From Gammaproteobacteria bacterium (GTDB taxonomy: Bacteria > Pseudomonadota > Gammaproteobacteria > UBA4575), in assembly GCA_028279275.1 (NCBI GenBank), contig JANQOB010000009.1, forward strand, positions 124,001-188,000: 64,000 nucleotides of DNA, given 5' to 3'. Below are positions 56,067-64,000 of this stretch, in pieces. The position numbers and the translations under genes were made by a program. The stretch's first letter is position 1. The number at the start of each line of letters is the position of its first letter. Under the pieces are notes generated by a model. That model was not told the DNA's origin and did no database searches. It was given only the letters and a program-made list of their open reading frames with translations.

Positions 56067-57080
56067 ATGAGCGCAGAGAGAATCCTTATCATTGGGCCAG
56101 CATGGGTAGGTGATATGGTAATGGTGCAGAGTTTATTTATTACTCTAAAACGCCAAAATCCACGCAATGTTATTGATGTAGTCGCTCCTGCATGGTCTGC
56201 TCCTGTGTTAGAGCGCATGCCAGAAGTCCGAAGAGTTGTGCAAGTCAACTTGCAACATGGAAAATTACAATTATCGGAACGTTATAGAGTTGGTAAAAGC
56301 TTAAAGGGTGAATACGATAAAGCCGTTATTTTACCACGTACATTTAAGTCGGCATTGATTCCGTTTTTTGCAAAGATCCCCATACGTATCGGTTATCGCG
56401 GCGAAATGCGTTACGGAATTATCAATGATATGCGCAAACTTGATACTGAATTAACCTATAAAGCGGTTGAAAAATATCTTCAGCTGGTATCGCTTCCATC
56501 GCAACTTGATCAAACACCTGAAATTATTTATCCAAAACTTCAAATTAATGAAGCTAAACGCACACAAGCGATGCGTAAATTTAAGCTCGATGAAACCACA
56601 CCTATTATTGGCTTTATGCCTGGTGCAGAATTTGGTCCTTCAAAACAATGGCCAGCAAATTACTTTGCAGAGTTAGCGCAACGATTTAAAAAAGAAGGTT
56701 ACAACATTTATATATTTGGTTCGCCAAATGATAAAAAAATAGGTGAGGAAATCGCACAACGTTCAAATGGCGATGCGATTAATTTATGTGGCCAAACTTC
56801 GCTTGAAGAAGTCATCGATTTATTATCATTAGTTAAAGTTGCCATCACAAACGATTCCGGCTTAATGCATATTTCGGCGGCAGTGGGTCGACCCATTGTG
56901 GCAATTTATGGTTCTATTACACCCAAATACACCCCTCCACTAACTGATAAAAAAGAAGTGCAATATCTAGGGCTCGAATGCAGTCCATGCTTTAAAAAGC
57001 AATGTCCTTATGGGCACTATAATTGCTTAAAGGGGATAGAAGTAGAAAAAGTTTATGCGAGTGCGCAAAAATTTCTATAA
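56067..57080 (+). CDS. waaF: ADP-heptose:LPS heptosyltransferase II
   Basis: This 337-residue GT9 enzyme adds the second heptose to the LPS core. It starts ERILIIGPAWVGDMVMVQSL and has PGAEFGPSKQWP, AITNDSGLMHISAAVGRPIVAIYG, and the WaaF-specific C-terminal cysteine segment ECSPCFKKQCPYGHYNCL. Length is normal. It ends by overlapping the radical SAM gene on the other strand by 6 bases. Confidence 0.94.
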   Translation: MSAERILIIGPAWVGDMVMVQSLFITLKRQNPRNVIDVVAPAWSAPVLERMPEVRRVVQVNLQHGKLQLSERYRVGKSLKGEYDKAVILPRTFKSALIPFFAKIPIRIGYRGEMRYGIINDMRKLDTELTYKAVEKYLQLVSLPSQLDQTPEIIYPKLQINEAKRTQAMRKFKLDETTPIIGFMPGAEFGPSKQWPANYFAELAQRFKKEGYNIYIFGSPNDKKIGEEIAQRSNGDAINLCGQTSLEEVIDLLSLVKVAITNDSGLMHISAAVGRPIVAIYGSITPKYTPPLTDKKEVQYLGLECSPCFKKQCPYGHYNCLKGIEVEKVYASAQKFL

Positions 57081-58466
57081 AAAATAATCGTTGCGATCGA
57101 AACTTGAATCTAATGAGTCAAGTTTTTCAGGATGATTAATTAAATCCTCAATAAACCAGTTTGCATGGTTATATAAACACGTAACATCTTTGCATTCTTG
57201 GGTTGCGTCAAAAGCTTCAATCAATCGCAAGGTATTTTTTTGCGTTTCAATCACACCTGCTTGAGAATCATAAGCATGTTTTTCACCCAATAGCGCTTGG
57301 GGAACATGACGGTAAACTGGGCAGTTGAAAATACCGAGCGGGCTCAATACTTGTCTGAAGTATTGCATATGACAATTATGCGGCTGATCGGTGTAATTCA
57401 TATAGGTGCCATTTTCCAAAACACGTAAATTAGTACTTTCAATCACAGCGAAATTATCATCATCTAATTTTTTTGACTCATTGATTGAATCGCGAATTTT
57501 TTTCATTATTGATTCAACATATTCACGTTCTTTTTCGATACCGATAATCTCAGCATTGTTAGTTTCAGCGCGTGTTAGAAATGGTTTAAATGATATGTAA
57601 TTAAATTGATGATCTTTTGCTAATTTTGCAGCCATCACTATTTCGTCTACATTTTCAATGATTTTTGTATCGTTGGTTTCGCAATCTTTCCATACAATAA
57701 TAAAACTAAAACCAATCTGAAAATTAGGATTTATTTTTTTAATATTTGGAATATGACTACAAATCCATTCCAGGGTACATTTTTTACTTCCGGGTTTATG
57801 CATAGCGCGAAAGGTTTCATTCGTACCTGAATCAAGTGAGAGTCTTACCCAGTCTCGTTCCTCTAACACATCTGCGACAGCTTCAATTTTTTTCAACATG
57901 CTGCCATTGGTTACCACGCCAATTTGAATATTCATGGCTTTTAAATGTCGAACAATGTCTTCAAAGCCTTTGTATGCGGTAGGCTCACCACCGCCAATAA
58001 TGATTACTGAACGTAAACCTTTTTCAGCGAGGTAGGTTAGAGAATCTTTAAGTTTCTCATGCTCATAGTTAATATTCTTGTTAAGAATATCCATGTCTAC
58101 ACAATGATCGCAGCGATAGTTACATGCTGTTGTAACGTCTAAATTAATTGAAATAGGCGCACTGATAGGGGCATTTTCTAGTGCTTCCTCCAGCGTCAAC
58201 GAACCATTGGCATAACCATTGCGCCATTCAATTTGCCATCTGACGTATTCTTTTAATTTATTCAGCACATCCGGTTGACGTAATTTACCCATAAAATCAT
58301 GTATGGGTGATAGTTCGGTTTGTTTTTCTACTTCACGCGCTGTCGCTTTGATGTGTAAAGGGGTTGCTTCACTAGCAGGCTCAGATTCAAACTTAAGATG
58401 GGTGAAATCAATTAAGGGTGAAAGTGTCATTAAGACTTCACCACTTTCGCTATGTATTTTTTCCAT
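57075..58466 (-). CDS. Radical SAM protein with possible second cluster
   Basis: This 463-residue protein has the radical SAM motif CNYRCDHC near residue 130, IIIGGGEPTAYKGF and VVTNGSMLKK. Four further cysteines (HNCHMQY, GIFNCPVY, ECKDVTCLYNHA) near the C-terminus could hold an auxiliary SPASM-like cluster. An N-terminal extension of about 120 residues precedes the barrel. Its start overlaps the end of the Gfo/Idh/MocA gene by 17 bases, so they form a coupled pair. I do not recognise the product; a surface-sugar or cofactor modification is possible. Confidence 0.88.
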   Translation of the reverse strand: MEKIHSESGEVLMTLSPLIDFTHLKFESEPASEATPLHIKATAREVEKQTELSPIHDFMGKLRQPDVLNKLKEYVRWQIEWRNGYANGSLTLEEALENAPISAPISINLDVTTACNYRCDHCVDMDILNKNINYEHEKLKDSLTYLAEKGLRSVIIIGGGEPTAYKGFEDIVRHLKAMNIQIGVVTNGSMLKKIEAVADVLEERDWVRLSLDSGTNETFRAMHKPGSKKCTLEWICSHIPNIKKINPNFQIGFSFIIVWKDCETNDTKIIENVDEIVMAAKLAKDHQFNYISFKPFLTRAETNNAEIIGIEKEREYVESIMKKIRDSINESKKLDDDNFAVIESTNLRVLENGTYMNYTDQPHNCHMQYFRQVLSPLGIFNCPVYRHVPQALLGEKHAYDSQAGVIETQKNTLRLIEAFDATQECKDVTCLYNHANWFIEDLINHPEKLDSLDSSFDRNDYFL

Positions 58467-59448
58467 TACTACTATTTTGATATTTCGTTTGGGTTACTTC
58501 TTGGTAAATTTGTGCAAGATGCGTCATGCCATCAATTATTGCCACTTCATCCGAAGAGGCTTTAGAGTGAATAGTGCTAATAAAGTTCTTGATAGAACAC
58601 TCAAGTGGGTCTACCACGGGTAATTGGTTATCTGTTGTACGTAATGATATCAGGTAATCTGGCAATTCGACATGGCGATCTACACGTAAACCATTGACTG
58701 CGTAGGCCGCGGGTTTCGGGAATGTGTCACTGGCCGCTAACGAAATAGACACTCGAGTGTCTCCAAAGGCATGTAAGAAATTGAACTCAATGAGTAAATC
58801 ATCTCCACTCGTGAGTTGAGCAAAATTGGATTCAATGTTATTGATTTTGCCAGTGCCTACTAATGTGTAGAGCATGCTTAGAATGTGTGAGACAGAATCT
58901 ATAATCATTTTATCGTCTCTACTTTGAGGTGCTAACCACATAGAAAACGTCTCGACCGTACTTTGCTTTATTAGTTGTGGGTAAAGCTCGTAATAGGTGG
59001 GCAAGGTGTAAGGCCATTGAGTATTGAGTTGTAGCACTAGCTGGCTCGCATTACAGATGGTTACCAGGTTGATGGCTTCAGATGTTATGCGCTCGATATC
59101 ATTTAGTGATTTTAATGGTTCGTTAGACCACCAAAGTGGCTTCTCACAAAACACATGGCAACCCTTTTTAAGAGCTGCGTGTAAATAATCAAAGTGCGTA
59201 TCAGCAGGGCTACTAATTACAACAATATCGATTGAATTTTTGTCGAGTAATTCATCAAGTGTCGCATAAGCTTTACATTTAATTGAATACTCGTTTGTTA
59301 AATTTTCTACAGCATCTTGAGCCGATTCTAGTGAGCTGCTGACTATAGCTTGAATATCACAGCCTAATTGCATAAACACTCTAGCAATAAATGGTCCTGT
59401 ACCTTGTTTAGAGCGACCTGGGCCCACAATAGCAACACTTAAAGGCAT
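58450..59448 (-). CDS. Gfo/Idh/MocA family oxidoreductase
   Basis: From the ATG at 59448 the protein has 332 residues and starts in the Rossmann fold with LSVAIVGPGRSKQGTGPFIA. VVISSPADTHFDYLHAALKKG and CHVFCEKPLWW carry the family's conserved lysine (EKP). Substrates are usually sugars or sugar-like molecules with NAD(P). It is translationally coupled to the radical SAM gene. The frame is open 20 codons further upstream without a better start. The substrate is unknown. Confidence 0.87.
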   Translation of the reverse strand: MPLSVAIVGPGRSKQGTGPFIARVFMQLGCDIQAIVSSSLESAQDAVENLTNEYSIKCKAYATLDELLDKNSIDIVVISSPADTHFDYLHAALKKGCHVFCEKPLWWSNEPLKSLNDIERITSEAINLVTICNASQLVLQLNTQWPYTLPTYYELYPQLIKQSTVETFSMWLAPQSRDDKMIIDSVSHILSMLYTLVGTGKINNIESNFAQLTSGDDLLIEFNFLHAFGDTRVSISLAASDTFPKPAAYAVNGLRVDRHVELPDYLISLRTTDNQLPVVDPLECSIKNFISTIHSKASSDEVAIIDGMTHLAQIYQEVTQTKYQNSSNGKNT

Positions 59449-59576
59449 GTAGACAATTCTGTCATGGATAGATAGTAAAAGGCTACGGGGTGTACAGTTA
59501 AGTAGCAACTATTTATACAATTTTATGGCAAAGAGATATCAATGCTGCTTTGATTCAATTAAAATTATATTACTGA

Positions 59577-59656
59577 GCTAGAGGTGTCGATTGCTTCATG
59601 CAATTGGCTGAGAAATACTCTTAATCACCTGAACCAGGTAATGCTGGCGGAGGGAA
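59577..59656 (+). promoter_or_regulatory. TPP riboswitch (THI box)
   Basis: The conserved parts are in order: AGAGGTG at the start, GGCTGAGAAATAC, CACCTGAACCAGGTAATGCTGGCGGAGGGAAG at the end (shown here in parts: CACCTGAACC, then AATGCTGGCGGAGGGAA). These are the pyrimidine-sensing CTGAGA and the pyrophosphate-sensing ACCTGA/GTAATGCTGGCG segments of the THI element. It lies about 70 bases before thiC and should lower thiC expression when thiamine pyrophosphate is abundant. Confidence 0.95.
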
Positions 59657-59719
59657 GCGCAGCAAGATCACACGCTACGCGCCCAAATTAAAATGTTAAT
59701 CAGTAATTTTAAGCTATAG

Positions 59720-61633
<1,914 letters not shown>

Positions 61634-62075
61634 ATATTAATAAAAACTAAAGATGCTCTGAAATTTGGTGACGACAGTCTAAAGTAAAGCGAATAATTTT
61701 TTACTGTTATGTTTGCATAATGGTAAATGTACATTAAAAAACATTTCAATAAAAATAAGTGATGCATCACAACGTAAATTTGCTTAGAAAAAAAGATTTT
61801 CAAAATAACTCGATTGTTTATTTCGATTATCCATTAGCGTGCTGTGAAAACCTAACCTATTCAAAAAACCCGTAATATTTATTTATAGGCACAGCTATTG
61901 TGACTAAATTCAAATTTTAAAAAACTACATAACATACAATTAAAGGATATTTACCGTTTAGCTGGAAGGATGATACGTATACATGTGTTGTTATACAGTA
62001 TTATCTCTAAATGCAGATAAACTTATTTGTAGACAATAATACGAGCGATGCTTGCATCATTATAAGGAGCGTAAG
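61634..62075. other. AT-rich gap between thiC and the trypsin-like protease
   Basis: I see no gene, tRNA or convincing terminator in these 442 bases. Only the last part is interpretable: AAGGAG at 62064-62069 is the ribosome site of the protease gene, and a short GATGC/GCATC palindrome lies at about 62047-62058. Confidence 0.6.
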
Positions 62076-62723
62076 ATGAAGCACCTTACTAAAATTGTTC
62101 TTCTTTTCTTTTTTGTTTCAACAGCAATAGCAGAGAACCTCGCCTGCAATTGGCCTACTGAACAAATACTAAACTCAATAGTTGCAATCCAGAGCGGCGA
62201 AAATAGTCATGCAAGTGGCGTTGTTATTTCGAATAACTTAGTCATCACTGCTGCTCATGCCTTAGAGGATTATGAAGATACTTCAGTAGATATTAATAAT
62301 ACGATGTACTTGGCTACTGTATTATTAGTAGATAGAGAATCTGATGTAGCACTACTCTCTGTGCAAACTGAAAATTTATATCCTATACCTTTAAGTAGAG
62401 TCGCTTTAAATGATAGTCAGGACGTGTGGGCGGCTGGATATCCGCGCGCACAAAATTTACTTACTACTTCCGGTAGCTTTGTTTCTCAAATAGCAGAAGC
62501 CATACATACCAGCGCAGGTATTGACTCAGGTGCGTCTGGTGGAGGTTTGTTGAGTTGTGAAAATGGAGAGTTTGTATTGGCAGGTATGTTGCGTGGTTAT
62601 GGTGCATATCGAACAGAGCATGGCTTGGTTAGATTAGATGATTATTCTATTTCTGTAGCAGTAAGTGATATAAAATTTACTTTCGATCTCGGCCAAGACA
62701 TACATAAATTCGTATCAAACTAG
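62076..62723 (+). CDS. Exported trypsin-like serine protease
   Basis: The ATG at 62076 has AAGGAG 6 bases upstream, better than the TTG at 62052. The 215-residue protein has a signal peptide ending in AIA (residue 19). The chymotrypsin-fold triad is visible: H61 in ITAAHAL, D90 in RESDVALL and S154 in DSGASGGGL. No PDZ domain follows, so it is a single-domain protease in the periplasm or outside. Its substrate is unknown. Confidence 0.86.
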   Translation: MKHLTKIVLLFFFVSTAIAENLACNWPTEQILNSIVAIQSGENSHASGVVISNNLVITAAHALEDYEDTSVDINNTMYLATVLLVDRESDVALLSVQTENLYPIPLSRVALNDSQDVWAAGYPRAQNLLTTSGSFVSQIAEAIHTSAGIDSGASGGGLLSCENGEFVLAGMLRGYGAYRTEHGLVRLDDYSISVAVSDIKFTFDLGQDIHKFVSN

Positions 62724-62776
62724 TTTATATAAATTTAAACCGCTAAAATACTGATTTCCTAGTCAGTGTTTTAGCG

Positions 62777-63298
62777 ATGCCTTATTCTTATTATCGTCGT
62801 CTTCCTGCAAAAGACAAAAAAATTTATCGTGCCAGCGATAAGATATCTAACGTACCTCTTAAAGACTCTAATAAGCTATTACCTTACGTGTGGGATGTGC
62901 AATCTGCACTTAAAACTAAAGAAAAAACAAATGTATTGCGTGCAAGTCAGACACTAACTAACCAACTAACGCTGCAATTAGAAATTCCTCCTATAAAAAT
63001 TAAGGTTCTCACAAGTAGACCGCATAATAATTATGGAGAGTTACATGGGTTATATGAGCCTATTTCTCCTAAGAAGAAAGTCGCTGAGATTTCAGTATGG
63101 ATGCTCACCGCAAAACGCAAACAAGTTGTAGCATTTAAAACCTATATGCGTACCTTATTTCATGAATTTTGCCATCATTTAGATTACGAACTCTACAGAC
63201 TAGAAGATTCCTTTCATACTGAAGGTTTTTTTAAACGAGAGTCGAGTTTATATAAGCAACTGGTAAGTGCAGGGATGCGCGAATATGAAATTCATTAG
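62777..63298 (+). CDS. Small HExxH metallopeptidase-like protein
   Basis: This 173-residue protein has no signal peptide. LFHEFCHHLDY (HExxH at 129-133) is a zinc-binding motif, and H147 or E149 further on could be the third ligand. A strongly basic N-terminal half precedes it. The fold suggests a SprT-like or gluzincin-type small metallopeptidase, but I cannot name the family. It lies between the protease and msrA genes, on the same strand. Confidence 0.76.
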   Translation: MPYSYYRRLPAKDKKIYRASDKISNVPLKDSNKLLPYVWDVQSALKTKEKTNVLRASQTLTNQLTLQLEIPPIKIKVLTSRPHNNYGELHGLYEPISPKKKVAEISVWMLTAKRKQVVAFKTYMRTLFHEFCHHLDYELYRLEDSFHTEGFFKRESSLYKQLVSAGMREYEIH

Positions 63299-63318
63299 GG
63301 ATGTTGTAAATTTAAAGT

Positions 63319-63954
63319 ATGTTATTCACTAATAAAAAAACACTTATGCCTTCGAAACTGGATGCATTGCCTGGTCGGGCAGAGAAAATGCAAGTTTCAA
63401 TGCAGCACTATGTAAACAAAAACACTATTGTGCCTCCATTTCCTGAAGGTTTAGAGATGGCCATGTTTGGCTTGGGTTGTTTTTGGGGAGCCGAGCGAGT
63501 GTTTTGGCAAATAGAAGGTGTTTATTCTACTGCTGTAGGCTATGCAGGAGGTTTTACTCCTAACGCTACCTATGAAGAAGTGTGTACAGGGCAAACGGGT
63601 CACAATGAAATGGTGCGGGTAATTTTTGACCCTGATATTGTCAATTATGAGGCATTATTAAAATTCTTTTGGGAATCACATAACCCCACTCAAGGGATGC
63701 GGCAAGGAAATGATATTGGAACACAGTATCGATCTGGTATTTATACGTATAGTGAAGAGCAAAAAAAATTGGCACTACAATCGAAAAATAATTATCAAGC
63801 TGCCTTAAGTAAACAAGGCTATGATCAAATCACAACAGAGATTATGGATGCACCTGAGTTTTATTATGCAGAGGATTATCATCAACAATATTTAGCAAAG
63901 AATCCGGGTGGTTATTGTGGTTTGGGGGGTACCGGTGTGTGTCTCGCAAATTGA
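63319..63954 (+). CDS. msrA: Peptide methionine sulfoxide reductase A
   Basis: This 211-residue enzyme reduces methionine-S-sulfoxide in proteins. The catalytic cysteine is in [14 protein letters not shown], and [11 protein letters not shown]-type substrate residues are visible ([21 protein letters not shown] in the sequence, here split), with ATEVM-like region [18 protein letters not shown]. The C-terminal [11 protein letters not shown] supplies the resolving cysteines. The N-terminal extension of about 45 residues before the domain resembles the longer E. coli type. Confidence 0.96.
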   Translation: MLFTNKKTLMPSKLDALPGRAEKMQVSMQHYVNKNTIVPPFPEGLEMAMFGLGCFWGAERVFWQIEGVYSTAVGYAGGFTPNATYEEVCTGQTGHNEMVRVIFDPDIVNYEALLKFFWESHNPTQGMRQGNDIGTQYRSGIYTYSEEQKKLALQSKNNYQAALSKQGYDQITTEIMDAPEFYYAEDYHQQYLAKNPGGYCGLGGTGVCLAN

Positions 63955-63964
63955 GTAAATTATT

Positions 63965-64000
63965 ATGAGCCAAGATATTAATGTGCAACATTTACGACAA
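63965..64000 (+). CDS. Start of a further gene (partial)
   Basis: An ATG 10 bases after the msrA stop opens a frame reading MSQDINVQHLRQ up to the window edge. Only 12 codons are visible, so nothing can be said about its product, and it may not be a real gene. Confidence 0.35.
   Translation, partial: MSQDINVQHLRQ

Overview
This window is a chromosomal segment from an AT-rich, Gram-negative gammaproteobacterium that grows on, or at least assimilates, one-carbon compounds. The gammaproteobacterial assignment rests on gene order: mrdA-rodA-mltB-rlpA-dacA-dat-ybeD-lipB-lipA at the left, amgK-murU, an argA of the fused kinase/acetyltransferase type, the PA2778/PA2779 pair, and glnE-ilvE followed by an LPS core block. 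The C1 lifestyle rests on a near-continuous serine-cycle cluster together with MtdB, an enzyme of the tetrahydromethanopterin (H4MPT) pathway. I see no transposase, integrase, CRISPR array, rRNA or tRNA.

Layout. 1-7.2 kb: rod-shape and peptidoglycan genes (end of PBP2, RodA, MltB, RlpA, PBP5-type carboxypeptidase), then D-amino acid transaminase and lipoate synthesis. 7.2-12.1 kb: a DUF218 protein, the MurNAc salvage pair murU/amgK, and a LemA/DUF2207 pair. 12.1-19.3 kb: small membrane, redox and secreted proteins, many unrecognised, with argA, a membrane-tethered cold-shock-domain protein, and a gene-poor stretch holding a 54-codon gene with a strong ribosome binding site.

19.3-34.5 kb, all on the minus strand and read right to left: ilvD, 5-formyl-H4F cyclo-ligase, an Ftr/FhcD-like formyltransferase, folD, serine-glyoxylate aminotransferase, malyl-CoA lyase, malate-CoA ligase (mtkA, mtkB), hydroxypyruvate reductase, PEP carboxylase, mtdB, argE. 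Together they cover most of the serine cycle plus entry of C1 units into it. The most interesting point is the trio cyclo-ligase/FTR-like/FolD. FTR enzymes place a formyl group on N5 of a pterin, the cyclo-ligase uses N5-formyl-H4F, and FolD reduces the product to methylene-H4F. The trio could therefore move C1 units from the methanofuran/H4MPT branch to folate without free formate. The gap upstream of sgaA folds into a riboswitch-like structure.

34.5-40.1 kb: a C39-like peptidase lipoprotein with its PA2779-type partner, and an FbpABC-type ferric iron ABC transporter behind a Fur-box-like sequence. 40.2-57.1 kb: glnE, ilvE, and LPS core assembly (O-antigen ligase-like protein, glycosyltransferases, HldE, several kinase-fold proteins including KdkA, KdtA/WaaA, WaaF) interleaved with a TolC-family exporter, a rhodanese and a Pcm-family methyltransferase. 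57-64 kb: an overlapping radical SAM/Gfo-Idh-MocA pair of unknown product, a TPP riboswitch with thiC, two small proteases and msrA, with the start of one more gene at the right edge. All assignments come from reading motifs, gene order and remembered family sequences; no database search was run.
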